NCBI RefSeq assembly: GCF_014638275.1
Contig: NZ_BMFJ01000002.1
Location: forward strand, 372,001 to 436,000
Reading direction: 5' to 3'
Source: Primorskyibacter flagellatus
Lineage (GTDB): Bacteria; Pseudomonadota; Alphaproteobacteria; Rhodobacterales; Rhodobacteraceae
DNA length: 64,000 nucleotides
A program made the translations under genes and the position numbers. Below the pieces are notes generated by a model. It had not been told where the DNA came from. It did not search any database and saw only the letters and a program-made list of their open reading frames with translations. This document shows positions 10,168 through 19,440 of this stretch, piece by piece. Position 1 is the stretch's first letter. Each line of letters opens with the position of its first letter.

Positions 10168-11133
10168 TCAATCCAGTGTATCCGCAACCCAGTTGCGCAC
10201 CAGAAACTCCGCGATGGCCCCCCTCCGCATCGGCCGGATCATCGAATGTGTCCCCGCCAGCACGTCGACCATCTCTTCGCGCGAAAACCACCGCGCGTCC
10301 TCCAGTTCGACCGGATCGACAGTGATGTCGCGGCCGGTCGCTTCCCCGTGGCAGCCGAACATGAGCGAGTTGGGAAAGGCCCAGGGCTGGCTGGACAGGT
10401 AGGACACGCGCCCGACGGGGACCTGCGATTCCTCCAGTACCTCGCGCCGCACCGCCGCCTCGATGGTCTCGCCCGGTTCGACGAACCCGGCCAGCAGCGA
10501 CCACATGCCCTCCGGCCAGCCGGGAGAGCGGCCAAGCAGCAGGTCGTTGCCATGGGTGATGAGCATGATGACCACGGGATCGGTGCGTGGGAAATGCTGG
10601 CCGCCGCAGCTGTCGCAGCTGCGCTGCCAGCCCGCCTGCGTGATCCGGCTCGGCTGGCCGCAACGGGCGCAGAAACGATGCGTGGAATGCCAGTTGAACA
10701 AGGCCCGCGCGGTCGAGATCAGCTCTGCGTCGCGCCGCCCGATCCGTCCCATCACCCCGCGCAGATCGCCAAAGTCGAGCCCCTGTTCGATCTCGGGATG
10801 ATGCGGCAGCGGCGCGCCCTGCGACCGTCCGGGGCCAAGGTCCGCCGGGGCATCCGGCGGCGACCATTCGGAAATGTCGCGGGCGAAGACAAGCCCCGTC
10901 TGCTCGCGTCCAAGGAGGACCGGGTCGCCCTCTCGTCCTTGAAGCACGGGATGATCCATCGGCAGGCGCGCCAGCACCGCATCCCCGGCCAACAGCGGAA
11001 ACCCCCGCCACATAAGGATGCAGACCGATCCCGGCGCCCGATGCGCCGCACGCAGGTCTTCGTCCCTGCCGCGCAGTTCGGCCGCACGGTCCAGTCCCGA
11101 AGTGCCGAAGGTCACTTCCTCCGCATGCCGCAT
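10168..11133 (-). CDS. nudC: NAD(+)/NADH pyrophosphatase
   Basis: 321-residue Nudix hydrolase cleaving NADH to NMNH and AMP; relatives also remove NAD caps from RNA. The order is an N-terminal domain, a zinc ribbon with CARCGQ and CDSCGG, then the Nudix box GETIEAAVRREVLEES. The NADH-specific SQPWAFPNSLMFG follows; the family consensus is SQPWPFP, so one Pro is Ala here. The start MRHAEEVTFG at 11133 has GGGAGGACA upstream; a longer open frame lacks a ribosome site. Confidence 0.92.
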   Translation of the reverse strand: MRHAEEVTFGTSGLDRAAELRGRDEDLRAAHRAPGSVCILMWRGFPLLAGDAVLARLPMDHPVLQGREGDPVLLGREQTGLVFARDISEWSPPDAPADLGPGRSQGAPLPHHPEIEQGLDFGDLRGVMGRIGRRDAELISTARALFNWHSTHRFCARCGQPSRITQAGWQRSCDSCGGQHFPRTDPVVIMLITHGNDLLLGRSPGWPEGMWSLLAGFVEPGETIEAAVRREVLEESQVPVGRVSYLSSQPWAFPNSLMFGCHGEATGRDITVDPVELEDARWFSREEMVDVLAGTHSMIRPMRRGAIAEFLVRNWVADTLD

Positions 11134-11331
11134 GTCCTGTCCTCCCGCTGCCGATTTCGCGCCGACCCTGCCCCGCCGCGCCGCAGAGCGCAATGGCACA
11201 GCTCCGCCCATCCGGAAGGCATCGCGCCGCCCGGTGCCATTAGCAGATGACTTGGAGGCAACAAGGCGCGACTGTCGGGCAGGTGTCATGTAACGGTGAC
11301 ACGGTGCCCGCGATGGAATCAGGAGACAGCC

Positions 11332-13311
11332 ATGACCCTCAGAACCTCGACCGCCCTCTCCCGCCGTGCCTTTCTAGGCACCGCCGCCGCCGGAGCCACG
11401 ATGATCGCCCTGCACCCCTATTCCGCCCGCGCCGCCGGCAGCCAGGTTCACCTGCGGATCATGGAAACCACCGACCTGCACGTGCATGTCTTTCCGTACA
11501 ACTATTACAGCGACAAACCCGACGACACGGTCGGCCTGGCCCGCACCGCCGCGCATATCGCCGACATCCGGGCCGAGGCGACGAATTCCATCCTCGTGGA
11601 CAACGGCGATTTCCTTCAGGGCAACCCCATGGGCGACTACATCGCCTACGAGCGGGGCATGAAGGACGGTGACATGCACCCCGTCATCCAGGCGATGAAC
11701 ACGCTTGGTTACGAGGCCTCGACCCTCGGAAACCACGAATTCAACTACGGCCTGTCCTTCTTGGAAAAGGCGCTGGCGGGCGCGAACTTCCCGGTGGTCT
11801 CGGCCAACATAGCAAAGAAACTCGGCGCTGACCCGACGAAGGACGAAACCCTGCTCAAGCCCTATGTCATCCTCGACCGCGTGGTGACGGACGGCGACGG
11901 AGTGGAACACCAGATCAAGGTCGGCCTCATCGGCTTTGTCCCGCCGCAGGTCATGAACTGGGACCGCAAGCACCTCGAGGGCAACGTGCAGGCCCGCGAC
12001 ATCGTGGAAACCGCGAAGGCCTGGGTTCCGCAGATGAAGGAGGCGGGGGCCAATGTCATCATCGCGCTCTCCCACTCCGGTATCGGATCGGCGCAGCACG
12101 AGGACGGGATGGAAAACGCCTCCGTCCCGCTGGCCGAGGTCGACGGCATCGACGCCCTGATGACCGGCCATTCCCATCTGGTCTTCCCCTCGCCCAAGTT
12201 CGACGGCTTTGCCGCGGTCGACGCCGCCAAGGGCACCATCCACGGCAAACCCGCGGTCATGGGCGGCTTCTGGGGGTCGGACCTCGGCGTCATCGACCTG
12301 ATGCTGGAGAAGGACGGGGCAGAGTGGCGCGTGCTGATGTCGGAAACAGCAACCCGCCCGATCTCCAAGCGCAATGAAGACCGGTCCATCACCGCGCTGG
12401 TTGAGAGCGTGCCGACTGTGCTGGCCGCGGTTCAGGGCGACCATGACGCCACGCTGGACTATGTCCGACGCGCCGTCGGCAAGACCGACACGCCGCTGCA
12501 TTCCTACTTCGCACTGGTCGCCGACGACCCCTCCGTCCAGGTCGTGACCAACGCCCAGACCTGGTATATCGCCGAGATGATGAAGGGCACAAAATGGGAA
12601 GGCCTGCCGATCCTATCCGCAGGTGCGCCCTTCAAGGCCGGCGGCCGGGGCGGTCCGGAGTATTACACCGAAGTGCCGGTCGGCGATGTCGCGATCAAGA
12701 ATGTCGCCGACCTCTACCTCTATCCGAACACGATCCGCGCGGTGAAGATCAACGGCGAACAGCTGCGCGGCTGGCTCGACCGCTCCGCAGGCATGTTCAA
12801 CCAGATCGAACCGGGGTCGACGGATGCGAAACTTCTGAGTGACAGCTTCCCCTCCTACAACTTCGACGTGATCGACGGGGTGAGCTACCAGATTGATCTG
12901 AGCCAGCCCAACCGTTTCGACAAGGACGGGGCGGAGGTCGCACCGGGCACCTCCCGCATCGTGAACCTGACGTTCGAGGGACAGCCGGTCACCGATGACA
13001 TGGAGTTCGTGGTCGCCACCAACAACTACCGCGCCTCGGGCGGCGGGTCCTTCCCCGGCGCCATGGGTGACACGGTGATCTTCGAAGGCCCGGACACCAA
13101 CCGCGACATCATCGTCCGCTACATCGTGGAAAAGGGCACGATCAGCCCCGCCGCCGACGCCAACTGGACCTTCGCCCCGATGGACGGCACCACGGTCCTG
13201 TTCGAAACCGGACCCGGCGCGGCCAAATACGCCGCCGACGTGAAAGGCGTCACAATCGAAGAGGCCGGTGCGGGCGAAGGCGGCTTTGCACTGTTCCGCA
13301 TCACCCTCTGA
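11332..13311 (+). CDS. cpdB: Tat-exported 2',3'-cyclic-nucleotide 2'-phosphodiesterase/3'-nucleotidase
   Basis: 659-residue periplasmic bifunctional nucleotidase that scavenges 2',3'-cyclic nucleotides and 3'-nucleotides. A twin-arginine leader ([12 protein letters not shown]) implies folded export. The metallophosphatase domain has metal-ligand motifs [30 protein letters not shown] and GHSHLVFP. The 5'-nucleotidase C-terminal substrate domain follows ([32 protein letters not shown]). The ATG at 11332 has AGGAGAC upstream. The gene runs into a hairpin shared with the convergent GST gene. Confidence 0.93.
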   Translation: MTLRTSTALSRRAFLGTAAAGATMIALHPYSARAAGSQVHLRIMETTDLHVHVFPYNYYSDKPDDTVGLARTAAHIADIRAEATNSILVDNGDFLQGNPMGDYIAYERGMKDGDMHPVIQAMNTLGYEASTLGNHEFNYGLSFLEKALAGANFPVVSANIAKKLGADPTKDETLLKPYVILDRVVTDGDGVEHQIKVGLIGFVPPQVMNWDRKHLEGNVQARDIVETAKAWVPQMKEAGANVIIALSHSGIGSAQHEDGMENASVPLAEVDGIDALMTGHSHLVFPSPKFDGFAAVDAAKGTIHGKPAVMGGFWGSDLGVIDLMLEKDGAEWRVLMSETATRPISKRNEDRSITALVESVPTVLAAVQGDHDATLDYVRRAVGKTDTPLHSYFALVADDPSVQVVTNAQTWYIAEMMKGTKWEGLPILSAGAPFKAGGRGGPEYYTEVPVGDVAIKNVADLYLYPNTIRAVKINGEQLRGWLDRSAGMFNQIEPGSTDAKLLSDSFPSYNFDVIDGVSYQIDLSQPNRFDKDGAEVAPGTSRIVNLTFEGQPVTDDMEFVVATNNYRASGGGSFPGAMGDTVIFEGPDTNRDIIVRYIVEKGTISPAADANWTFAPMDGTTVLFETGPGAAKYAADVKGVTIEEAGAGEGGFALFRITL

Positions 13312-13340
13312 ACCCCGCGCCGGTGGCACCTGCGGAAGCC

Positions 13341-13371
13341 TCCGGCGGGGATATTTTGAGGCAAGATGAAA
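13341..13371 (+). repeat. Family A 3'-trailing intergenic repeat (copy 2)
   Basis: TCCGGCGGGGATATTTTGAG continues into GCAAGATGAAA 30 bases after the cpdB stop, in the sense of cpdB transcription. It is directly followed by the terminator hairpin at 13370. Confidence 0.75.
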
Positions 13372-13399
13372 TGCAGGGGCACTCGGTCGCCCCTGCATT
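13370..13399. terminator. Bidirectional terminator between cpdB and the GST gene
   Basis: A perfect 11-bp inverted repeat, AATGCAGGGGC (13370-13380) with GCCCCTGCATT (13389-13399) and an 8-base loop, sits between two convergent stops. The T-rich tails are weak (CGCACTTTATT on the plus side), so strength is uncertain. Confidence 0.7.
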
Positions 13400-13405
13400 C
13401 GCACT

Positions 13406-14098
13406 TTATTGAGCCGGAATGGTGGAGCCGCGCTGCACCGCCGGGCGGGCGTTGAAGCGGTCGACCCAGGCGATCAGGTTCGGATGCGCGTCCCAGCCGA
13501 GCACCTCTTTCGCGCCGTAGAAGTCGAGCGACTTGAGCCAGGGCACCAGAGCGATGTCGGCAATGGAATAGTCGCCCGCGATCCAGTCCTTTCCGGCCAT
13601 CTGACCTTCGAGAACGGCGAGCAGGCGTTTCGCTTCGTTGATGTAGCGGTCGCGCGGGCGCGGGTCCTCGATCTCGGCCCCGGCAAACTTGTAGAAGTAG
13701 CCAAGCTGGCCGAGCATCGGACCAAGCCCGCCCATCTGGAACATCAGCCACTGGATCACATGCGCCCGGTCCGACGCAGTGCTGCCGATGAATTTCCCGG
13801 CCTTGTCGGCAAGGTAGATCAGGATCGCCCCGCTTTCGAACAGGGCCAGCGGCGTGCCGTCCGGGCCGTTCGGATCGATGATCGCGGGAATCTTGTTGTT
13901 GGGGTTCAGCGAAAGGAACTCCGGACTTTTCACGTCCGCATCGGCAAGCGTGATCCTGTGAGGCTCGTAAGGGATACCGGTTTCCTCAAGCATGATCGAA
14001 GCCTTGACCCCGTTCGGGGTCGGGAAGGAATAAAGCTGGAGGACCGAAGGGTCCTTTGCCGGCCAGCGATTATTTATCGGAAAATCATCGGGAAACAT
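13406..14098 (-). CDS. Glutathione S-transferase family protein
   Basis: 230-residue cytosolic protein with a thioredoxin-like N-domain (LQLYSFPTPNGVKASIMLEE, then NNKIPAIIDP and LFESGAILIYLADK). An all-helical C-domain has the hydrophobic staple region DYSIADIALVPWLKS. The TPNG motif in place of Ser/Tyr and the overall order resemble the YfcG/YghU nu-class proteins, which act on disulfides of glutathione rather than as classic transferases. Substrate is unknown. The ATG at 14098 follows GGAGTG. It is divergent from mscL. Confidence 0.88.
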   Translation of the reverse strand: MFPDDFPINNRWPAKDPSVLQLYSFPTPNGVKASIMLEETGIPYEPHRITLADADVKSPEFLSLNPNNKIPAIIDPNGPDGTPLALFESGAILIYLADKAGKFIGSTASDRAHVIQWLMFQMGGLGPMLGQLGYFYKFAGAEIEDPRPRDRYINEAKRLLAVLEGQMAGKDWIAGDYSIADIALVPWLKSLDFYGAKEVLGWDAHPNLIAWVDRFNARPAVQRGSTIPAQ

Positions 14099-14234
14099 GG
14101 CATCACTCCACTGGTTGCATCAGCGAGGTAGAATTTGTGACGCAATGTTACTAGGCCTCTGTCTGTGCATCCGGGTGGCATAGACTGTGCATTTGGTTGT
14201 ATACAGGTGCGCAATTTTACTGTGGGAGCTAAAA

Positions 14235-14669
14235 ATGCTGAACGAATTCAAGGCCTTCATCGCCAAGGGTAATGTCATGGACATGGCCGTTGGTATCATC
14301 ATCGGTGCGGCCTTCACCGCGATCGTGAAATCCATGGTCGACGACCTCATCAACCCGATTGTCGGCCTGTTCACCGGCGGGGTCGATTTCACCAACAACT
14401 TTGCCGTGCTCTCCGGTGACGGCTCCTACGACAGCCTCGAGGCCGCGCGCGAAGCCGGGGCTGCTGTCTTTGCCTATGGTTCCTTCATCATGGCGGTCTT
14501 CAACTTCCTGATCATCGCCTTCGTGGTCTTCATGCTGGTCAAGGCCGTCAACCGCGCCAAGGAATCGATCGAGCGCAAGCCGGATCAGCCGGCCGAGGAA
14601 GCGCCCGCAGGTCCGACCGAACTGGACGTCCTGCTGGAAATCCGCGATTCGCTGAAAAAGCCCGCCTGA
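14235..14669 (+). CDS. mscL: Large-conductance mechanosensitive channel
   Basis: 144-residue inner-membrane channel that opens under membrane tension during hypo-osmotic shock. The N-terminal amphipathic helix [20 protein letters not shown] leads into pore helix TM1 ([21 protein letters not shown]). A periplasmic loop, TM2 ([20 protein letters not shown]) and a charged C-terminal bundle ([11 protein letters not shown]) follow. Start at 14235 with GGGAG upstream; a longer in-frame start at 14187 would add a non-conserved leader. Confidence 0.95.
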   Translation: MLNEFKAFIAKGNVMDMAVGIIIGAAFTAIVKSMVDDLINPIVGLFTGGVDFTNNFAVLSGDGSYDSLEAAREAGAAVFAYGSFIMAVFNFLIIAFVVFMLVKAVNRAKESIERKPDQPAEEAPAGPTELDVLLEIRDSLKKPA

Positions 14670-14720
14670 GGCGCGCTCCCGACAATCCGGTCTCGCCAAA
14701 GGGCGCGACCTTCGAATAAT

Positions 14721-14746
14721 CTCCCGGCCGTAGCACTGGCCGGGAG
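14721..14746 (+). promoter_or_regulatory. 5'-leader hairpin sequestering the ribosome-binding site of the Lrp-family gene
   Basis: CTCCCGGCC (14721-14729) pairs perfectly with GGCCGGGAG (14738-14746). The 3' arm contains the Shine-Dalgarno GGGAG, six bases before the ATG at 14753. A folded leader would hide the ribosome site. It could also act as an mscL terminator, although no T-run follows. Confidence 0.5.
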
Positions 14747-14752
14747 AGCAGC

Positions 14753-15211
14753 ATGGAACTGGACACGATCGACCGGCGGATCCTGCGCGTGATCCAGGTG
14801 CAGGGCCGCATTTCCAACGCGGATCTGTCGGAAAAGGTCGGCCTGTCCGCCTCTGCCTGCCATCGCCGGGTTCAGCGGCTGGAATCGGAAGGCGTCGTGC
14901 GCGATTACGTCGCCCTGCTGGACCCGCGGAAGATCGGCCTGCCGTCCACCGTCTTTGTCGAGATCAAGCTTCAGGGACAGGCGGACGAGATACTCGACGC
15001 TTTCGAGGCCGAGGTGAAGCGCGTGCCCGAGATCCTGGAGTGTCACCTGATGGCCGGAACGGCGGACTACATCCTCAAGGTCGTCGCGGACAGCACGGAG
15101 GATTTCGCCCGCATCCACCGCCAGCACCTGTCCCGCCTGCCCGGCGTGCAGCAGATGCAGTCGTCTTTCGCGCTCAGAACGGTCTTCAAGACCACCGCGC
15201 TTCCGGTCTAG
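14753..15211 (+). CDS. Lrp/AsnC-family transcriptional regulator
   Basis: 152 residues. The N-terminal AsnC helix-turn-helix reads LDTIDRRILRVIQVQGRISN then ADLSEKVGLSASACHRRVQR. A C-terminal RAM/ActT ligand-binding domain follows, with ILECHLMAGTADYILKVV. Members sense amino acids and act as dimers to octamers. The next gene, a GMC oxidoreductase 24 bp downstream on the same strand, is the likely co-transcribed partner or target. Its ribosome site lies in a strong hairpin. Confidence 0.93.
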   Translation: MELDTIDRRILRVIQVQGRISNADLSEKVGLSASACHRRVQRLESEGVVRDYVALLDPRKIGLPSTVFVEIKLQGQADEILDAFEAEVKRVPEILECHLMAGTADYILKVVADSTEDFARIHRQHLSRLPGVQQMQSSFALRTVFKTTALPV

Positions 15212-15235
15212 GGTCGCGGCAGGGGGAGGACCGTC

Positions 15236-16825
15236 ATGGACTGGGATTATATCATTGTCGGCGCGGGCAGCGCGGGCTGCGTACTGGCCAAGCGGCTGAG
15301 CCAGGCGGGCCATCGCACCCTGATCCTGGAGGCCGGAGGACAGGACAACTACCACTGGGTGCATATCCCCATGGGGTATCTCTACTGCATCGGCAATCCG
15401 CGCACCGACTGGATGTATCGCACGGCAGAGGAACCGGGCCTGGCCGGGCGCTCCGTGCTTTACCCGCGCGGCAAGGTGCTGGGCGGCTGTTCCTCCATTA
15501 ACGGCATGCTCTACCTCCGCGGGCAGGCGGCGGACTACGACGGCTGGCGGCAGTCCGGGCTGACGGGATGGGGCTGGGACGATGTCCTGCCCTATTTCAT
15601 GAAGTCCGAGGATTACGTCGACGGCAAATCCGACCATCACGGCGCAGGCGGCGAGTGGCGGGTGGAGAACCAGCGCCTGCACTGGAAGCTGCTGGACGAC
15701 TGGATCGCGGCGGCCGAAGCCGAGGGAATTCCCCGCACCCCCGATTTCAACACCGGAGACAACGAGGGCGTGGGCTATTTCCGCGTGAACCAGAGGAACG
15801 GCTGGCGGATGAACACCGCCAAGGCCTTCCTGCGCACGGCCTCCGGCCCGAACCTGAGGGTCGAAACCCACGCCCATACCACCCGCCTGCTGACCGAAGG
15901 GCGGAAGGTCACCGGTGTCGAATACCGCCGGAACGGCCAGCTGCACCGGGCCACCGCGCAGCGCGAGGTCATCCTGTCGGCCGGGGCGGTGAACTCCCCC
16001 GCGCTGCTCCAGCTTTCCGGCATCGGTCCGGCATCGCTGCTGCGCGACCACGGGATCGAGGTCATTGCCGACATGCCCGGGATCGGCGGCAATCTGCAGG
16101 ATCACCTGCAACTGCGCTGTTCCTGGCGGCTTACGGGTGCGAAGACGCTGAACACGCTGGCCAATTCGCTCTGGGGCAAGATGGCGATCGGCATGGACTA
16201 TGCCGTCCGCAGACGCGGGCCGATGACCATGGCGCCCTCCCAGCTTGGCGCATTCACCCGGTCCCGCCCCGACCTTGCGACGCCCGATTTGGAATACCAC
16301 GTCCAGCCGCTGAGCCTCGACGCCTTCGGGCAGCCGCTGCACAGTTATCCCGCGATCACCGCCTCCGTCTGCAACCTCAGGCCGGAAAGTCGCGGCCGCA
16401 TCGACATCGCCTCGCCCGACCCAATGACCGCGCCAAAGATCGCCCCGAACTACCTGTCGACCGAAGGGGACCGGCGCGTCGCGATCGACGCCATCCGCCT
16501 GACCCGGCGGATCATGGCGCAGCCCGCCATGGCCGCCTACCGCCCGGAGGAGGTCAAGCCCGGCAGCGCCGCTGACTCCGACGCCGACCTCGCGCGCGCC
16601 GCCGGAGAGATCGGCACCACCATCTTCCACCCCGTCGGCACGGTGCGCATGGGAACCGACGACGCCGCCCCGCTGGACGCCACGCTGCAGATGCGCGGGA
16701 TCGGCGGGTTGCGGGTGGTGGATGCCTCGGTCATGCCGCGGATTACCAGCGGCAACACCAATGCACCGACCATCATGATCGCGGAAAAGGCCGCCGACAT
16801 GATCCTGGCCGAGGCACGGGGCTGA
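15236..16825 (+). CDS. GMC-family FAD oxidoreductase (choline dehydrogenase-like)
   Basis: 529-residue flavoprotein. The Rossmann dinucleotide motif is GAGSAGCVLAKRL (residues 9 onward) with LILEAGG. GMC signature 1 is GKVLGGCSSINGMLYLRG and signature 2 is GAVNSPALLQLSGIGP. The catalytic His region is HPVGTVRMG and the C-terminus is NTNAPTIMIAEKAADMI. It oxidises an alcohol group; choline is only one candidate, since betBA partners are not adjacent. Probably expressed with the upstream Lrp-family gene. Confidence 0.92.
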   Translation: MDWDYIIVGAGSAGCVLAKRLSQAGHRTLILEAGGQDNYHWVHIPMGYLYCIGNPRTDWMYRTAEEPGLAGRSVLYPRGKVLGGCSSINGMLYLRGQAADYDGWRQSGLTGWGWDDVLPYFMKSEDYVDGKSDHHGAGGEWRVENQRLHWKLLDDWIAAAEAEGIPRTPDFNTGDNEGVGYFRVNQRNGWRMNTAKAFLRTASGPNLRVETHAHTTRLLTEGRKVTGVEYRRNGQLHRATAQREVILSAGAVNSPALLQLSGIGPASLLRDHGIEVIADMPGIGGNLQDHLQLRCSWRLTGAKTLNTLANSLWGKMAIGMDYAVRRRGPMTMAPSQLGAFTRSRPDLATPDLEYHVQPLSLDAFGQPLHSYPAITASVCNLRPESRGRIDIASPDPMTAPKIAPNYLSTEGDRRVAIDAIRLTRRIMAQPAMAAYRPEEVKPGSAADSDADLARAAGEIGTTIFHPVGTVRMGTDDAAPLDATLQMRGIGGLRVVDASVMPRITSGNTNAPTIMIAEKAADMILAEARG

Positions 16826-16926
16826 GGTAGGGTTCTCCCTACTCGCGCCCGCCTGCGGCCCGGGCTAACCTGACGTCATTGAAAAAGCCGGGCCCACGCC
16901 AAGCGGCCCGAACCAGGATTTGACGC

Positions 16927-17115
16927 ATGAAACGCATTTCTCCCCGTATCGTGGTCGCCGCGCTTGCCAGCGCCGTCACCCTTATGGCCACGCTCCTCGC
17001 CACCACCGGTGCCGACCCCAGCACCGGAGCGCTGGCCACCGGCGGGGTCTGCACCCTTCCCCTGGAGCCGGAGCCGCAGCCCGTCTGCGTCCCCGCCCCC
17101 CGCAAGCACAGCTGA
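16927..17115 (+). CDS. Small predicted exported protein of unknown function
   Basis: 62 residues: a basic start (MKRISPR), a hydrophobic signal-like segment (IVVAALASAVTLMATLLATT) and a short Pro-rich tail with two cysteines (GGVCTLPLEP, PVCVPAP). AGGA lies eight bases before the ATG. Not recognised as any family. The ordered signal-like start and ribosome site favour a real gene, but it is short and GC-rich, so chance cannot be excluded. Confidence 0.5.
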   Translation: MKRISPRIVVAALASAVTLMATLLATTGADPSTGALATGGVCTLPLEPEPQPVCVPAPRKHS

Positions 17116-17162
17116 GGTCCCGAGGCAGGTCCTCTCCCTCGGAGGGCCGGGCAGAGCAGTAC

Positions 17163-17190
17163 GGCCGGAGCGACTGTCCCCGCTCCGGCC
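17163..17190 (+). terminator. Hairpin after the 62-residue exported protein
   Basis: A perfect 10-bp stem, GGCCGGAGCG (17163-17172) with CGCTCCGGCC (17181-17190), and an 8-base loop lie between convergent genes. No T-run follows, so it may be an RNA-stabilising hairpin rather than an intrinsic terminator. Confidence 0.4.
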
Positions 17191-17216
17191 AATCTGCGTT
17201 CGACGCCAGTCCTGAA

Positions 17217-17251
17217 GAAAAAACAAACCCCCGGGGCCGGGCCACGGGGGT
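17217..17251 (-). terminator. Rho-independent terminator of rpsU
   Basis: Read on the minus strand, ACCCCCG pairs with CGGGGGT (17245-17251 and 17227-17233), with further GGCC pairing inside. TTGTTTTTTC follows (17217-17226). It lies about 30 bp after the rpsU stop. Confidence 0.85.
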
Positions 17252-17279
17252 CGCTTGAACTTTCGTTCGGAACGGTCGG

Positions 17280-17486
17280 TCAGACCATGCCTTCGCGCTG
17301 CGCTTTTTTGCGCGCCAGCTTGCGGGCACGCCGAATCGCTTCGGCCTTCTCGCGCGCCTTCTTGACGGAGGGCTTCTCGAAATGCTGCTTGAGCTTCATT
17401 TCCCGAAACACGCCTTCGCGCTGGAGCTTTTTCTTCAGCGCACGGAGCGCCTGATCGACATTGTTGTCGCGAACAGAAACCTGCAT
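17280..17486 (-). CDS. rpsU: 30S ribosomal protein S21
   Basis: 68-residue small, highly basic ribosomal protein of the 30S platform near the mRNA exit and anti-Shine-Dalgarno region. [37 protein letters not shown] and the Arg/Lys-rich C-terminus are diagnostic. A strong terminator follows. It is divergent from the COQ9 gene. Confidence 0.97.
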   Translation of the reverse strand: MQVSVRDNNVDQALRALKKKLQREGVFREMKLKQHFEKPSVKKAREKAEAIRRARKLARKKAQREGMV

Positions 17487-17589
17487 GTGGTGTCACCACC
17501 TTCCTAGGTTAGAGTTGCAAGAGCTGCAGGAAGTGGCCGTATAGCCAGTTTTGCCCTATCTGTCCAGTGCACCGACCACGGAGGACCCG

Positions 17590-18273
17590 ATGACCGACGC
17601 CACCCCGCAGGACACCACGACAGACCGGATGATCGACGCCATCCTGTCCCACGTCCCTTTCGACGGCTGGTCCGACACCGCCTTCCGAGAGGCCGTCAAG
17701 GACACCGGCGTCGATGAAACCCTGGCGCGCGGCCTCTTCCCCCGCGGCGCCCGCGACCTTGCCCGCGCCTGGCACGACCGGGGCGATGCGCTTATGGCCG
17801 ACCGGCTGGCGGCCGAGGATTTGTCCGCCATGCGCTATACCGAACGGGTGACCCATGCCGTGCGCCTGAGGATCGAGTCGATTTCCGACAAGGAAGCATT
17901 GCGCCGCGCGATGACCCAGAATGCCCTGCCGCTGAACGCGCCGGACGGGGCGCGTATGCTCTGGCACACTGCCGACCGGATATGGACCGCGCTTGGCGAC
18001 ACGTCGGAAGACTACAACTGGTACACCAAGCGGATGACCCTCTCGGGCGTGATCGGCTCCACCCTTCTGTTCTGGCTTGGCGACGAGACGCCGGGCCACC
18101 AGGCCACCTGGGACTTCCTCGACCGGCGCATCGCCGATGTCATGCAGTTCGAAAAGGTGAAGGGTCGCATCACCTCTGGCCCGCTCGGCCGCGTGCTGAG
18201 CGCCCCCGGCTCCCTGCTGAACATGATCCGCGCCCCGCGCCGCCACGACGACCTGCCGGGCGGGCGCGCCTGA
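17590..18273 (+). CDS. COQ9-family ubiquinone biosynthesis accessory protein
   Basis: 227-residue protein with the COQ9 C-terminal domain, a TetR-like fold that binds lipids and assists the COQ7-type hydroxylation step of ubiquinone synthesis. Supporting segments are ILSHVPFDGWSDTAFREAVK, YTERVTHAVRLRIESISDKE, ALGDTSEDYNWYTKRMTLSG and FLDRRIADVMQFEKVKG. The ATG at 17590 has GGAGGA four bases upstream. A quinone oxidoreductase gene follows on the same strand, consistent with a quinone-related neighbourhood. Confidence 0.88.
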   Translation: MTDATPQDTTTDRMIDAILSHVPFDGWSDTAFREAVKDTGVDETLARGLFPRGARDLARAWHDRGDALMADRLAAEDLSAMRYTERVTHAVRLRIESISDKEALRRAMTQNALPLNAPDGARMLWHTADRIWTALGDTSEDYNWYTKRMTLSGVIGSTLLFWLGDETPGHQATWDFLDRRIADVMQFEKVKGRITSGPLGRVLSAPGSLLNMIRAPRRHDDLPGGRA

Positions 18274-18333
18274 ACCGGTGGACTTCCCGCAGCGGCGGGA
18301 CAATAGTCGCGCCGAAACGGACGGAGGACCAGA

Positions 18334-19314
18334 ATGACCGACATGCGCGCCATCGAAATCAGTGAACCCGGCGGCCCGGAGGTCCTGAAGCCGACCCGCC
18401 GCCCCCGGCCCGAACCGCTGGCCGGGCAGGTGGTCATCAAGGTCGCCTACGCCGGGGTGAACCGCCCCGACGCGCTGCAACGCGCCGGCAAATATGCTCC
18501 CCCTCCCGATGCCTCCGACCTGCCGGGGCTTGAGGCGTCAGGCGAAGTCGTCGGCACCGGCGAAGGCGTCAGCTGGCCGAAGGTGGGCGATCAGGTCTGC
18601 GCCCTGCTGCCCGGCGGCGGATATGCCGAATACGTCGCCACCCCGGCGGCCCACTGCCTGCCCGTGCCCGACGGCATGGGCCTGAAGGAAGCCGCCTGCC
18701 TGCCCGAAACCTACTTCACCGTCTGGACCAATGTCTTCATGCGCGGCGGCCTGAAGGCGGGCGAGAAATTCCTCGTTCACGGCGGCTCCTCCGGCATCGG
18801 CACGACGGCGATCCAGCTTGCGAAACTCTTCGGCGCGCGGGTCTTTGCGACCGCCGGGTCAGCCGACAAATGTGCCACCTGCGTGGAGCTTGGCGCGGAA
18901 CGTGCCATCAACTACAGGGAAGAGGATTTCACCAAGGTCCTGAAGGCCGAGGGCGGCGCCGACCTGATCCTCGACATGGTCGGCGGCGACTACATACCGC
19001 GCGACGTCTCCTGCCTTGCGACCGAGGGGCGGCTCGTCTTTATCGCCTTCCTCGGCGGCCCCAAGGCCGAGTTGAACTTCGCGCAGGTCATGACGAAGCG
19101 CCTGACGATCACCGGCTCGACTCTCCGCCCCCAGTCCGACGCAGCCAAGGCGGACATTGCCCGGGGCCTGCGCGACCACGTCTGGCCCCTGCTGGATGCG
19201 GGCCGGATCGCGCCCGTCATGGACAGCGAATTCGCGCTGGAGGATGCGTCCAGCGCCCATGCCCGGATGGAGACCAGCGCCCATATCGGCAAGATTGTCC
19301 TGAAGGTCGGCTGA
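18334..19314 (+). CDS. NAD(P)H-quinone oxidoreductase (zeta-crystallin/PIG3-like, MDR family)
   Basis: 326-residue medium-chain dehydrogenase without the structural-zinc cysteine cluster. The N-terminal GroES-like domain has AYAGVNRPDALQRAGKY. The NAD(P)-binding Rossmann motif is VHGGSSGIGTTAIQLAK. The C-terminal region has ITGSTLRPQSDAAKADI, typical of the PIG3/Qor subgroup. It probably reduces quinones or enones with NADPH. It starts 60 bp after the COQ9 gene with GGAGGA upstream. Confidence 0.9.
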   Translation: MTDMRAIEISEPGGPEVLKPTRRPRPEPLAGQVVIKVAYAGVNRPDALQRAGKYAPPPDASDLPGLEASGEVVGTGEGVSWPKVGDQVCALLPGGGYAEYVATPAAHCLPVPDGMGLKEAACLPETYFTVWTNVFMRGGLKAGEKFLVHGGSSGIGTTAIQLAKLFGARVFATAGSADKCATCVELGAERAINYREEDFTKVLKAEGGADLILDMVGGDYIPRDVSCLATEGRLVFIAFLGGPKAELNFAQVMTKRLTITGSTLRPQSDAAKADIARGLRDHVWPLLDAGRIAPVMDSEFALEDASSAHARMETSAHIGKIVLKVG

Positions 19315-19374
19315 GGGGCCTTGCCCCTCGTCGCGTGCCGCGCCTCACCCCAGGATATTTCGGCAAGATGAAAA
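19315..19374 (+). repeat. Family A 3'-trailing intergenic repeat (copy 3)
   Basis: After the quinone oxidoreductase stop, GGGGCcttGCCCC and a CGCG arm precede CCCCAGGATATTTCGGCAAG and ATGAAAA. Sense orientation to the gene. It faces copy 4, and the two cores form a large imperfect inverted repeat. Confidence 0.8.
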
Positions 19375-19382
19375 CCGCGCCC

Positions 19383-19440
19383 TTTCACTTTGCCGAAAAT
19401 ATCCCGGGAGGTCCGGAGGGCAGCGCCCTCCGGGGCCGGG
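19383..19440 (-). repeat. Family A 3'-trailing intergenic repeat (copy 4, inverted)
   Basis: On the minus strand, CCGGAGGGCGCTGCCCTCCGG is followed by CCCGGGATATTTTCGGCAAA and GTGAAA. It directly trails the RNase T2 gene in its sense orientation, head-to-head with copy 3. Confidence 0.8.

Noticed and set aside
14120-14398. Minus-strand open frame overlapping the mscL start
   Set aside because: Antisense of well-conserved mscL with no family features or ribosome site.
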